From Sulfurimonas sp. (GTDB lineage Bacteria > Campylobacterota > Campylobacteria > Campylobacterales > Sulfurimonadaceae), in contig JALUZQ010000123.1 in NCBI GenBank assembly GCA_027011725.1, positions 1 through 9,270 of the forward strand: DNA of 9,270 nucleotides, in the 5' to 3' direction. Position numbers and translations under genes: made by a program. The number at the start of each line of letters is the position of its first letter. Position 1 is the stretch's first letter. The notes beneath the pieces were generated by a model. It did no database searches. It saw only the letters and a program-made list of their open reading frames with translations, and was not told where the DNA came from. This document shows positions 1-7,118 of this stretch, one piece after another.

Positions 1-490
1 GTACCATAGCCGTTCCAAGGTCGGGCTCTTTTGCAATGAGAATAAAGGGAATAAAAATGTACAGACTCAGTTTAAGAAAGTCCTTGAGATGATAGCCCTG
101 TGGTGGCGGCGGGTTTTTATTTATGAGATAGGCAAGCATTAAAATAAGTGCGGGTTTGACGAACTCCGAGGGCTGCATCGTTGCGTTTATGAAGGGAATG
201 TCTATCCATCTTTGTGCACCCAAACGCGAGTGTCCAAAGAACTCTACAGCGAGTAAAAGCGCGATGTTTGCCCAGTATATGAAAGGTATCATCCAACTCA
301 TTCGTCGAATTGGAAGTACAAAAATGACTAAAAAAGTGACAAAGGCAACACCGACATAGGCAAGCTGTTTTTGTGCCAGTGCGGGAACGGCTTCACCAAT
401 GAGCCAGTGAGACATCATAACAAGGGGAATGATAAGTATGATAGAAAGAAAGTCAAATTGTGATAAAATACTCTTATCAAATCTCCACAA
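1..490 (-). CDS. rodA: RodA/MrdB, SEDS-family peptidoglycan polymerase (5' part, runs off window)
   Basis: Membrane glycosyltransferase of the SEDS family that polymerises lipid II into glycan strands for sidewall elongation, working with a class B PBP (PBP2). The visible part is the first 163 residues; the rest, including the catalytic periplasmic loop, lies left of base 1. Seen: N-terminus WRFDKSILSQFD, hydrophobic segments near residues 13-33, 42-61, 66-84, 110-123 and 140-153, and the family motifs GAQRWID (91-97), MQPSEFVKP (105-113) and KEPDLGTA (154-161). The start is TTG at 490-488: an in-frame TAG lies nine codons upstream with no ATG or GTG between, and GGAG sits 8 nt before the TTG. 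FtsW is the alternative SEDS member, but the motif wording and the neighbourhood (mrdB beside the same genes in Campylobacter) favour RodA. The gene diverges from the operon beginning at 544. Confidence 0.93.
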   Translation of the reverse strand, partial: MWRFDKSILSQFDFLSIILIIPLVMMSHWLIGEAVPALAQKQLAYVGVAFVTFLVIFVLPIRRMSWMIPFIYWANIALLLAVEFFGHSRLGAQRWIDIPFINATMQPSEFVKPALILMLAYLINKNPPPPQGYHLKDFLKLSLYIFIPFILIAKEPDLGTAMV

Positions 491-492
491 GT

Positions 493-521
493 TTGTATCT
501 CCAAAGTAAATTAACTATGAT
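493..521 (+). promoter_or_regulatory. Possible sigma-70 promoter for the six-gene operon
   Basis: TTGTAT (493-498), a 17-nt spacer and TATGAT (516-521) precede the pseudouridine synthase gene; transcription would start near 528. The -10 overlaps the rodA -10 on the other strand by two bases, so the two promoters could not both be occupied. Both boxes are imperfect, so this is tentative. Confidence 0.35.
499..502 (-). promoter_or_regulatory. Ribosome binding site of rodA (GGAG), supports the TTG start
   Basis: GGAG on the minus strand, followed by ATACAAAC and then TTG at 490. The 8-nt spacing is good. No ATG or GTG lies in frame between the upstream TAG and this TTG, so this site decides the start. 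Confidence 0.7.
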
Positions 522-528
522 TGTAGCA
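520..528 (-). promoter_or_regulatory. Probable extended -10 element for rodA (TGCTACAAT)
   Basis: On the minus strand, TGC directly precedes TACAAT (525-520), an extended -10 pattern. This would place transcription start near 513 and give a short leader of about 20 nt that contains the GGAG site. No convincing -35 box is seen, which is common for sigma-70 promoters in this phylum. Inference from pattern only. Confidence 0.4.
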
Positions 529-543
529 TAAAGGTAACAAAGA

Positions 544-1518
544 ATGATAAACACACAAGAGTATATATGTACAAGTCCAGAGCGTTTAGATACGTTTTTA
601 ACAGCGCAAATAGGACAGACCCGTTCGCAAATAGCAGGGCTTATAAAGCATGAGTGTGTCTATGTAGATGGTAAAAAAGTAGCACGACCGGGAGTTAAAC
701 TCAAAGCCGGACAAACTGTGAAGGTAGAGTTTCCCGAAGCAAAAGAGGAAAAAGCACTCGATGTTGACTTTGATGTAGAGGTGCTCTATGAAGATGATGA
801 TGTTTTGGTCATTAACAAGCCAAGTGGTGTGACCGTGCATCCTGCACCAAGTGTAAAAGAGGCGACTTTGGTGGACTGGCTCAAGCATAAAGGTATTCGT
901 CTCTCTACCATCAGCGGTGAAGAGCGTCACGGAATTGTGCACAGGCTTGACAAAGGTACGAGTGGAACAATGGTGGTTGCCAAGAACAATGAAGCGCATG
1001 AATTTCTCTCCAAACAGCTTCAAGATAAAAGTATGGGACGCTACTACATCGCTGTTGTTACTCCCCCTTTAAAAGAAGATGTTACAATCATCGAATCAAA
1101 TATCGGGCGCAGTGCGCATAACCGTCTCAAGATGGCATGCGGACTTGAACATGGTAAATATGCCAAAACTATGTTCAAACATTTAGCACTGAGCGCTGAT
1201 GAAAAAACACAGCTTATAGCGTGTAAACTCTTTACCGGAAGAACACATCAGATACGTGTGCATTTAGAGAGTATGAACCGTCATATTTTAGGAGACTATA
1301 TTTATGGACTCAGCCCTAAAATAGAGAAGGCGGAACGTATTTTGCTCCATGCTTATCTAATATATTTTATCCATCCGAGTACAAAAGAGAAACTCTATTT
1401 TAAAGCTGATTTTGATAAAATAATGCAAGATACAGTTACAAACAAATTTGACAAGGAAATTTTGAATGAAGTTATCGACACTGAGTATATTATGCACAGC
1501 TTCACTCCTGCTTCTTAG
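544..1518 (+). CDS. RluA-family RNA pseudouridine synthase with S4 domain (RluC/RluD type)
   Basis: Cytoplasmic enzyme that isomerises specific uridines in RNA, most likely 23S rRNA, to pseudouridine. Seen: an N-terminal S4 RNA-binding domain (about 12-65, with RSQIAGLIK and VYVDG), the family segment INKPSGVTVHP (90-100), the catalytic motif HRLDKGTSG with the nucleophilic aspartate at 136, NRLKMA (193-198), GRTHQIRVH (232-240) and LLHAYLIYFIHP (267-278). The 324-residue length is normal for S4-containing members. AAAGG at 530-534 lies 9 nt before the ATG. First gene of the operon. Its last 17 codons overlap the start of the next gene in another frame, and residues after about 300 lie beyond the conserved catalytic domain. 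C. jejuni has a comparable gene (Cj1280c, from memory) at the same place. Target uridine cannot be told from sequence: RluD-like and RluC-like are both possible. Confidence 0.93.
   Translation: MINTQEYICTSPERLDTFLTAQIGQTRSQIAGLIKHECVYVDGKKVARPGVKLKAGQTVKVEFPEAKEEKALDVDFDVEVLYEDDDVLVINKPSGVTVHPAPSVKEATLVDWLKHKGIRLSTISGEERHGIVHRLDKGTSGTMVVAKNNEAHEFLSKQLQDKSMGRYYIAVVTPPLKEDVTIIESNIGRSAHNRLKMACGLEHGKYAKTMFKHLALSADEKTQLIACKLFTGRTHQIRVHLESMNRHILGDYIYGLSPKIEKAERILLHAYLIYFIHPSTKEKLYFKADFDKIMQDTVTNKFDKEILNEVIDTEYIMHSFTPAS
1453..1457 (+). promoter_or_regulatory. Ribosome binding site of the FN3 lipoprotein (AAGGA), inside the upstream gene
   Basis: AAGGA lies 8 nt before the ATG at 1466, within the 3' part of the pseudouridine synthase gene. 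Together with the lipoprotein signal that starts at that ATG, it shows the 53-nt overlap is genuine. Confidence 0.7.
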
Positions 1519-2851
1519 CGGTTGTGTCTCTCCTAGCCCCAAACCAGAGGCAAAGGCTGTAATTGACCCGTCACTGCCTGTAATAACACTGACAAAAAAC
1601 GGAATTATTCGAGATATGAAAACAGCTGCGTTTGAGTGGCAAAGCATCTCTGACCCTCGTGTGAGCACCATTTATGTCTATAAAAGAGATCTCTCTGACA
1701 AAGATGACACAAAACTGCACTACTTTGCAACGATTAACAATAGATTTCAAACGCACTTTGTAGATACTTCTGACAAACCAGACACAAGATACCGCTACGC
1801 TTTTAAAGTGGCTTCTTCAGATGCAGAGGGGAAACTCTCTCAAGTCTATACGGTCAATACTTTGCCTGTACTACAGTCAGTTGCATGGATACACTCCATA
1901 CAAGGTCTGCCGAGAATGGCGAAGATCATTTGGCGTCCGCACCAAAGTGAACGTGTAGAGAAGTACATCATAGAGAGAAAAACATACGACAGTCAAAAAT
2001 GGGAAGAGATAGCTACTTTGGAGGGACGACTAAACGCAGAGTATATTGATATGGGGCTCGATGATAACCATGTCTATCTCTACCGAGTGCGTGTAGAAAC
2101 CTTTGATGACATCATCTCCACTCCATCCGAGATGGTAAAAGTCGTGACAAAAGCACTGCCGCAAAGCATAACGCAAATAAGTGCGACCAAAAATCTTCCT
2201 AAAAAAATAGATATCACATGGAACAAGTCAGATGCAAAAGATTTCGCACGTTATTATCTTTACCGAAGTGAGAGAAGTGATGGTGAGTATGAACTTATTG
2301 CAAAACTTTATAACAACAAGTTTGAAGACAAAGTTGATGAGGACGGAAAATCGTACTTTTACCGTGTAAGTGTTGTCGACAAAGATGGACTTGAGAGTAA
2401 AAATGAGAAGCATACTGTTATGGGTATGACACTTTCAAAACCACTTGCACCAAGTGTTGTTGAAGCACTTTTGACTGGAAATAAGGTACGCCTGAGCTGG
2501 AATGAAAATGACAAAAGAGTCAAATATTATAAGGTAGAGAGAAAACATAAAGAGGGGTGGTTTAAAGAAGACGTGAAAAACTACGCTCCACTTAAGAAGA
2601 ACGTTTTTGTTGACAGAGACATAAAACCAAACTCTACATACACGTACAGAGTTTATGCCGTAGATGCAAATGGCATTGTTTCAAAACCAAGTACAGAGGT
2701 AAAAGTTGTCACTCCTGAATCTGATGCGATGCTAGCAGCTCCAAAAGAGCAGACACCTCTGCAAGAGGCTCCGCTAGAAGAGGTCAAAAAGAGTACACAA
2801 ACGCAGGAGACTATCTCTCCTGTTGAAGATCTAGATATAAATGAGAATTAA
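1466..2851 (+). CDS. flpA: FN3-repeat lipoprotein, FlpA-like
   Basis: Probable outer-membrane lipoprotein made of fibronectin type III repeats. Seen: a lipoprotein signal ([10 protein letters not shown] onward) with lipobox LLSGC, so lipidation at C20; a short Pro/Lys linker; four FN3-like repeats at about 38-132, 134-229, 231-320 and 326-417, recognisable by recurring W, YxxYR and YRVxVVD-type strands; and a charged, low-complexity tail (418-461, rich in Glu, Pro, Gln and Thr). It occupies the position of FlpA (Cj1279c) in C. jejuni, an adhesin that binds host fibronectin. Residues 156-164 read WRPHQSERV, close to the fibronectin-binding WRPHPDFRV that I recall for FlpA. The synteny makes orthology likely; adhesion to a host here is not established, and a general envelope role is equally possible. 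It overlaps the gene before by 53 nt and the gene after by 1 nt (TAATG). Confidence 0.87.
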   Translation: MKLSTLSILCTASLLLLSGCVSPSPKPEAKAVIDPSLPVITLTKNGIIRDMKTAAFEWQSISDPRVSTIYVYKRDLSDKDDTKLHYFATINNRFQTHFVDTSDKPDTRYRYAFKVASSDAEGKLSQVYTVNTLPVLQSVAWIHSIQGLPRMAKIIWRPHQSERVEKYIIERKTYDSQKWEEIATLEGRLNAEYIDMGLDDNHVYLYRVRVETFDDIISTPSEMVKVVTKALPQSITQISATKNLPKKIDITWNKSDAKDFARYYLYRSERSDGEYELIAKLYNNKFEDKVDEDGKSYFYRVSVVDKDGLESKNEKHTVMGMTLSKPLAPSVVEALLTGNKVRLSWNENDKRVKYYKVERKHKEGWFKEDVKNYAPLKKNVFVDRDIKPNSTYTYRVYAVDANGIVSKPSTEVKVVTPESDAMLAAPKEQTPLQEAPLEEVKKSTQTQETISPVEDLDINEN

Positions 2852-4023
2852 TGCCACATTTACACATAAAAGAGTTTAAAGAGCTAGCACTCCCAGCAGT
2901 GCAAGATGGCGTTGCGTTTAACTTTATAGCCCAAAATGTCAACCATATGGATGAGAAGCTTATCTCAACGACTGTGGAAGGTGAGGATTTCTTTTTGCTT
3001 GTCAAAGAAGAAGAAAATAGAAGTCTGCTTAAAACTGATAAGCTGACACGTCCTGCATCTATTTACAATGTGCATCGTGCACTCTTAGCTTATGCAAACG
3101 CAGCGGGGTTGGAGGTTATCGCTTCAAATGTACCTGAAGTACAAAAGAACGTACATCTTCAAGAGGAGACGGCACTCAAAAAGATAGAGTACTTTGCAAA
3201 TAGTTTTCCGACAGATAAAGAGGTACGCATAGAGGTTGGTTTTGGTTCGGGAAGACACCTGTTGCATCAAGCTGCAAACAATCCTGATGTACTTTTTATC
3301 GGCATAGAGATCCATCGTCCTTCAATCGAGCAGGTGCTCAAACAGAGTGTCATTCAAAAGCTAGATAACCTGCTTGTGCTTGATTATGATGCTCGTCTTT
3401 TTATGGAGCTTGTGCCTTCTAATCTTGTCGGTGCTATTTATGTGCATTTCCCTGTTCCTTGGGATAAAAAGCCACACCGCAGAGTTATTTCGACCTCTTT
3501 CATTGAAGAGGCGCGTCGTGTGTTGAAAGTGGGTGGAACACTAGAACTCAGAACTGACAGTGAGAATTACTATGCTTATTCGTATGAGACTTTTATTGCG
3601 TTTAATAAAACTGTATTGCACATAAACAAAAACAAAGATATTGCGGTGAGTTCAAAGTATGAAGACAGATGGAAGAAGATGGAGAAAAACATCTATGATC
3701 TGACGATGATAAATGAAGAGGAGTCTGAAGCACTTGAGATTGAGGGTGATTTTTCATTTGAAAACTCTAAGCTCACGCTTGAAGATATCACTGTGTTAAA
3801 TGACAAAACATTTCGTTTTGATGGTGGATTTATCCATGTTGAGCGTGTTTATAAAACTGCTGATGGAGCTATGCTGCGTTTGTCTATGGGAAGTTTTGAC
3901 AGACCTGAGCATCTTTATGTTCTTATAAACGATGGTGTTGTGAGTTACTACCCAGAGGAGCCGCTCAAATCACGCAGTAATTTGAACGCACATAAACAAC
4001 TTAGTGAGATACTCAATGGATAA
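2851..4023 (+). CDS. trmB: tRNA (guanine-N7)-methyltransferase TrmB, long form
   Basis: Transfers a methyl group from S-adenosylmethionine to N7 of guanosine 46 in the tRNA variable loop. Seen: a class I methyltransferase core at about 120-250 with the SAM-binding EVGFGSG (128-134), GIEIH (151-155), DYDAR (178-182), the [12 protein letters not shown] segment (200-211) that matches the family PDPWxKKRHxKRR signature, and LRTD (233-236). At 390 residues it is far longer than the usual 210-240: about 120 extra residues precede the core and about 130 follow it (including [14 protein letters not shown] at 321-334). Long TrmB proteins are, as I recall, typical of Campylobacterota. Odd point: the family Asp of PDPW is Val (201). 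The start ATG overlaps the previous stop by one base with only a weak GAG upstream, so re-initiation by terminating ribosomes is likely. Confidence 0.93.
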   Translation: MPHLHIKEFKELALPAVQDGVAFNFIAQNVNHMDEKLISTTVEGEDFFLLVKEEENRSLLKTDKLTRPASIYNVHRALLAYANAAGLEVIASNVPEVQKNVHLQEETALKKIEYFANSFPTDKEVRIEVGFGSGRHLLHQAANNPDVLFIGIEIHRPSIEQVLKQSVIQKLDNLLVLDYDARLFMELVPSNLVGAIYVHFPVPWDKKPHRRVISTSFIEEARRVLKVGGTLELRTDSENYYAYSYETFIAFNKTVLHINKNKDIAVSSKYEDRWKKMEKNIYDLTMINEEESEALEIEGDFSFENSKLTLEDITVLNDKTFRFDGGFIHVERVYKTADGAMLRLSMGSFDRPEHLYVLINDGVVSYYPEEPLKSRSNLNAHKQLSEILNG

Positions 4024-4687
4024 AGTGATCATCGCCAAAAATCTTTCACTTGCTTACTCAAATGATGATACCATCATCAATAAAGCGAACTTTTCCATAG
4101 ATACGGGAAGTTTTGTCTTCATCACCGGTGCGAGCGGGAGCGGGAAATCGACACTGCTTAAATCACTCTATGGAGCGCTTAAACCTATAGAAGGCAGCCT
4201 TGTTGTAGGTGGCGTGGAACTCAAAGGTGTCAGCACTAAAAAGCTGAATTTTTTACGTAAACATCTTGGTATTGTCTTTCAAGACTACAAGCTTGTCAAA
4301 GAGTGGACGATCGAGAAGAACATTATGCTGCCGCTTATCATTAACGGGTATGAGAAGAGTGTAACACAAAATCAGGTAGATTCTCTTTTAAAACATGTAC
4401 GCTTGCAGCATCAAGCAGGAAAATACCCGCAAGAACTGAGTGGTGGAGAGCAGCAACGTGTGGCAATGGCGAGAGCTTTAGCACACAATCCAACCATCAT
4501 CTTAGCCGATGAGCCGACAGGAAATCTTGATGACTACTCATCGCAGCTTATTTGGAACCTGCTTGAGGGGGCAAATGAGCAGCTTGGAACGACTATTATA
4601 GTTGTAACACACCATATTCCCGAGACTATGAAGGTTGAGTATAAGCACTATCATATCGAGTTTGGAGATATTCGTGAAGTCATTTAG
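4016..4687 (+). CDS. ftsE: FtsE, ATP-binding protein of the FtsEX division complex
   Basis: ABC-type ATPase that, with the membrane protein FtsX, uses ATP turnover to control peptidoglycan hydrolysis at the septum. Seen, numbered from the ATG at 4016 (223 aa): Walker [10 protein letters not shown] (38-46), Q-loop VFQDYKLV (Gln89), signature LSGGEQQRV (141-149), Walker B IILADEP with catalytic Glu166, D-loop GNLDD, and H-loop His199. The VFQDYKL wording and size are typical of FtsE as opposed to LolD or MacB ATPases, and ftsX follows directly. An upstream in-frame GTG at 4004 exists but has no ribosome site before it; the ATG at 4016 gives the normal N-terminus [11 protein letters not shown] and has GAG 7 nt upstream. 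It overlaps trmB by 8 nt. Confidence 0.94.
   Translation: MDKVIIAKNLSLAYSNDDTIINKANFSIDTGSFVFITGASGSGKSTLLKSLYGALKPIEGSLVVGGVELKGVSTKKLNFLRKHLGIVFQDYKLVKEWTIEKNIMLPLIINGYEKSVTQNQVDSLLKHVRLQHQAGKYPQELSGGEQQRVAMARALAHNPTIILADEPTGNLDDYSSQLIWNLLEGANEQLGTTIIVVTHHIPETMKVEYKHYHIEFGDIREVI
4664..4667 (+). promoter_or_regulatory. Ribosome binding site deciding the ftsX start (GGAG)
   Basis: GGAG within the end of ftsE, 6 nt before a GTG at 4674. It favours that GTG over an upstream in-frame TTG at 4635, which only adds 13 residues and would enlarge the overlap with ftsE to 53 nt. Confidence 0.6.
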
Positions 4688-5486
4688 AAACCATCTCTCA
4701 CTTATCATCGCTCTTGTGAGCATTCTCTTTTCTATTCAGATATTTAACATAGTCGATCGCTCTATCAATGCCTATAAAGAGAAGCTTACGAAGAACTACT
4801 CGCTCGTCATTGTCAGTCAAAACAAACTGCTTCCAAAAGAGCTTAAAGCGCAAGTTCCAAATATTGCAGATGTTATAGAACTCTCGCCTGAACATGTCAT
4901 AAAAAAGCTCAACACAAAAATAAGCAAAAACAATATGGAACTCCTCAAAGCGACACTGCCGAGATTTTATAAGCTAAAACTAAGTAAATATCCAAGCCCG
5001 CAAGAGATAGAAAAAATAAGAAAACAACTTTTAAAAATAAAATCCATTACAAAAGTGGAGAGCTTCTCTGCAACACACGATACCATTTACAATCTACTGT
5101 TGCTTTTTAAAACAGTCATTAGCGTACTTGCGTTTGCAATCTTGATTGTGACCGTTTTACTCATCTTTAAAGAGCTTCGTATCTGGCAGTTTAAACATAA
5201 TGAGCGAATGAGTATTATGAGCCTTTTTGGGGCACCTACATGGCTGCGTTCAGCTGTGCTTTTTCGCCTAGCCATAGTCGATGCACTCATTGCTTCTGCC
5301 ATAACATTTGTGATGTTTTCTTACATTGCATCAAGTAGTTGGGTACACGAACAACTTCAGACAATCGGCATAGAGATTGTCGTATTTGACAAGGTAGATG
5401 ACTTTTTGAGTGCTTTGGCTATATCAGTATTGCTCTCTATTTTTTTAGCTGCGTTTATAGTTCTTGGGCATAAAGAAGAGGTATGA
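4674..5486 (+). CDS. ftsX: FtsX, membrane subunit of the FtsEX division complex
   Basis: Inner-membrane partner of FtsE that passes the ATP-driven conformational change to a periplasmic amidase activator. Seen, numbered from GTG 4674 (270 aa): a short basic cytoplasmic start (MKSFRNH), TM1 about 9-28, a large periplasmic domain about 30-140, then TM2 about 142-164, TM3 about 199-220 and TM4 about 244-264. This is the four-helix FtsX topology with the big loop after TM1. The basic stretch and FGAP after TM2 (LFGAPTWLR, 184-192) match the cytoplasmic loop of FtsX. The sequence is diverged, as usual for this protein, so the call rests on topology, the FGAP segment and the position between ftsE and an EnvC-like gene. 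It overlaps ftsE by 14 nt. The start could instead be TTG 4635, which I judge less likely. Confidence 0.9.
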   Translation: MKSFRNHLSLIIALVSILFSIQIFNIVDRSINAYKEKLTKNYSLVIVSQNKLLPKELKAQVPNIADVIELSPEHVIKKLNTKISKNNMELLKATLPRFYKLKLSKYPSPQEIEKIRKQLLKIKSITKVESFSATHDTIYNLLLLFKTVISVLAFAILIVTVLLIFKELRIWQFKHNERMSIMSLFGAPTWLRSAVLFRLAIVDALIASAITFVMFSYIASSSWVHEQLQTIGIEIVVFDKVDDFLSALAISVLLSIFLAAFIVLGHKEEV

Positions 5487-6712
5487 TGCGCACTATTTTT
5501 CTAATACTTTTTTTACTTTTTGCTCCTCTTTATGGAGCAACGAGCATCGATAAAAAGATACATAAGACAAGCTCGCAGCTACACTCCTACAAAAAGAACT
5601 ATGTCAGCATCAACAAGAAACTGAAGCAGACTGCTGATGCCATCTTGAAACAAAAAAGAGAGTTGCGTAAGCAGACAAAGTATCTTGAAGAACTCAAAGC
5701 TGAACTGCTTGGCAAAGAGTCAAGCTATAAAGAGAGCATCCAACAGCTCAGGCTACTGCGAAAATCACAAAGTGCACTCAAAGCAAAACAGGACAAAATA
5801 GAAGAGAAACTTGTCTTTTTTATAGCAAAGAGTGTCTCTTTATCGGTTGTTTTAGAAGAGAAATATACACAAAATGCAGACTCTTTGATACAGATAGAGA
5901 TTTTAAAGAAGATGCTCAAATCATCTCAAGATGAAGCAAAGAAGTTAAACGCAGCTTTTTATGAAAATGAACAAAAAATAGAGCTGCTAAAATCTCATGC
6001 AAGTACGCTCCAAGCAAGCATAAACAGCATTGATAAAAAGAGAAAAAAGCTTGTGAAAATCACAAAAGAGAACAAGCGTGCTCTGGCAAAACTGCAAAAA
6101 GAGAAGGCTTCTTATACAAAACAGCTTAAAAGATTGATAAAGCGTCAAAATGCCCTCAAAAATACACTTGAGAGGCTCAATATTGTCAAGCGTGATGCCA
6201 TCAAAAAAGAGCGAGAGCGAAAAGAGCGTGAAGCTGCGTTTGCAAGAAGAAAAAAGATCAACCTTGATGAAAATCTTCCAAAGGTGAAGCAGCACGGCAA
6301 CAGTTACCAGAGTGTCAAGACCATCCGTTACAGAGGTCCAAAAACAATAGCACCGCTGAGCCGTTATACTATTACGAAAAAGTACGGACCATATACCGAT
6401 CCGATTTACGGCATCAAAATATTTAACGAGTCTATCTCTTTGAGACCAAAGTCACCAAATGCAAAGGTAAAAAATGTAATGAATGGCAAGGTGATCTATG
6501 CCGATAATACAGCCGTGCTTGATAACATAGTCATAGTTGAGCATAAGAATGGGCTGCATACCATCTATGCAAATCTCTCACAAATCGCACCAAACATTAA
6601 AAAAGGAAAGAAAGTGCGACGAGGGGCTGTAATAGGACGTGTACGAGACGAACTGGTCTTTGAAGTAACGCAGAAAAATTACCACATCAACCCGATTCGT
6701 CTTTTTCGTTAG
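5483..6712 (+). CDS. EnvC-like periplasmic coiled-coil protein with degenerate LytM (M23) domain
   Basis: Probable periplasmic partner of FtsEX that activates cell-wall amidases at the division site. Seen (409 aa): signal peptide MMRTIFLILFLLFAPLYGA with cleavage near 18-19; a long Lys/Glu/Leu-rich coiled coil from about 22 to 250, interrupted by a more hydrophobic stretch at 111-125; a basic linker with KERERKERE (242-250); and a LytM-like domain at about 287-409. Active M23 enzymes bind zinc through HxGxD, and HxH near the end. Here the matching places read IKIFNESIS (311-319) and ELVFE (390-394), and the YxHL segment is YANL (362-365), so the zinc ligands are absent. This is the state of E. 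coli EnvC, a non-catalytic activator. The ATGA overlap with ftsX (4 nt) couples the two genes. The start may be 5483 or the next codon, 5486. Often annotated simply as M23 peptidase; catalytic activity is unlikely. Confidence 0.88.
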   Translation: MMRTIFLILFLLFAPLYGATSIDKKIHKTSSQLHSYKKNYVSINKKLKQTADAILKQKRELRKQTKYLEELKAELLGKESSYKESIQQLRLLRKSQSALKAKQDKIEEKLVFFIAKSVSLSVVLEEKYTQNADSLIQIEILKKMLKSSQDEAKKLNAAFYENEQKIELLKSHASTLQASINSIDKKRKKLVKITKENKRALAKLQKEKASYTKQLKRLIKRQNALKNTLERLNIVKRDAIKKERERKEREAAFARRKKINLDENLPKVKQHGNSYQSVKTIRYRGPKTIAPLSRYTITKKYGPYTDPIYGIKIFNESISLRPKSPNAKVKNVMNGKVIYADNTAVLDNIVIVEHKNGLHTIYANLSQIAPNIKKGKKVRRGAVIGRVRDELVFEVTQKNYHINPIRLFR

Positions 6713-7071
6713 TGTTTAATCCACTCCCTTGCTTTTTCCAACTCATCGTTTGAAAAGACTTTGACTTCGCCGGGTACGGCGAAAGAGAAGATTTTCACAC
6801 CGTTGATGATCCACTCTATATCACTGACTACTGCTATCTTTTCCCAAGCGTTAAAGAACATTACTCCTGCTTTGGCATCATCAAGCATTGCACCAAATTC
6901 ATAGGAGTCGAACTCTTTAGATATATGATAAAGTACTCGTATCTTGTCATACTTTTTGAGCTTTGCTTCTATGGAAGGAATGAGAACTTCTTCATAATCT
7001 TTTGCCGTGACAACTCCACTGGCTGTGAACTCTAAGACATTACTCTGTGCATCATCATATACTTCTATCAT
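6709..7071 (-). CDS. SpoIIAA-like (STAS/SEC14-type) small protein
   Basis: A 120-residue soluble protein of the SpoIIAA-like family, whose members have a STAS-type fold; function is unknown. Seen, numbered from ATG 7071: alternating beta and alpha segments with MIEVYDDAQSNVLEFTASG at the start, IRVLYHIS in mid-protein, KAGVMFFNAWEKIAVVSD, and a C-terminal FAVPGEVKVFSNDELEKA followed by AREWIK, all in the usual order for the family. No signal peptide or membrane span. ATG 7071 is preferred over the ATG ten codons upstream (7101) because AAAAGGAG lies 5 nt before it and the likely -10 box lies between the two. Its TAA overlaps the stop of the EnvC-like gene on the other strand (TTAG), and it is transcribed against that operon. 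It is divergent from thrC, with no obvious functional tie to either neighbour. Confidence 0.83.
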   Translation of the reverse strand: MIEVYDDAQSNVLEFTASGVVTAKDYEEVLIPSIEAKLKKYDKIRVLYHISKEFDSYEFGAMLDDAKAGVMFFNAWEKIAVVSDIEWIINGVKIFSFAVPGEVKVFSNDELEKAREWIKH

Positions 7072-7076
7072 CTTGA

Positions 7077-7084
7077 CTCCTTTT
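7077..7084 (-). promoter_or_regulatory. Ribosome binding site of the SpoIIAA-like gene (AAAAGGAG)
   Basis: A near-ideal site 5 nt upstream of ATG 7071 on the minus strand. It settles the start in favour of the shorter, 120-residue protein. Confidence 0.75.
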
Positions 7085-7090
7085 GGTTTT

Positions 7091-7118
7091 ATTATAATCA
7101 TACTCCAATCAGTTTAAA
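7091..7118 (-). promoter_or_regulatory. Probable promoter of the SpoIIAA-like gene
   Basis: Minus strand: TTTAAA (7118-7113), a 16-nt spacer and a perfect TATAAT (7096-7091), preceded by TGAT. Transcription would start near 7084, at the edge of the ribosome binding site and downstream of the alternative ATG at 7101, which independently supports the shorter start. Confidence 0.5.

Noticed and set aside
156..359. Plus-strand open frame of 67 codons
   Set aside because: It is antisense to rodA, whose minus-strand frame carries clear SEDS motifs across this stretch.
598..1023. Minus-strand open frame of 141 codons
   Set aside because: It lies fully inside the pseudouridine synthase gene, its product has no recognisable motif and unlikely composition, and it has no ribosome site. 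A shadow of the real gene.
1357..1671. Possible frameshift or gene fusion at the junction of the pseudouridine synthase and the FN3 lipoprotein
   Set aside because: The downstream gene has its own ribosome site and a complete lipoprotein signal with lipobox, and the upstream gene already contains its full catalytic domain. A true overlap explains the frames better than an error.
4004..4015. GTG start for ftsE four codons upstream
   Set aside because: No ribosome site precedes it, and the ATG at 4016 gives the usual FtsE N-terminus.
7072..7101. Longer start (ATG 7101) for the SpoIIAA-like gene
   Set aside because: It would lie upstream of the predicted transcription start, has GGAG only 1 nt before it, and adds ten residues not typical of the family. 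ATG 7071 has an ideal ribosome site.
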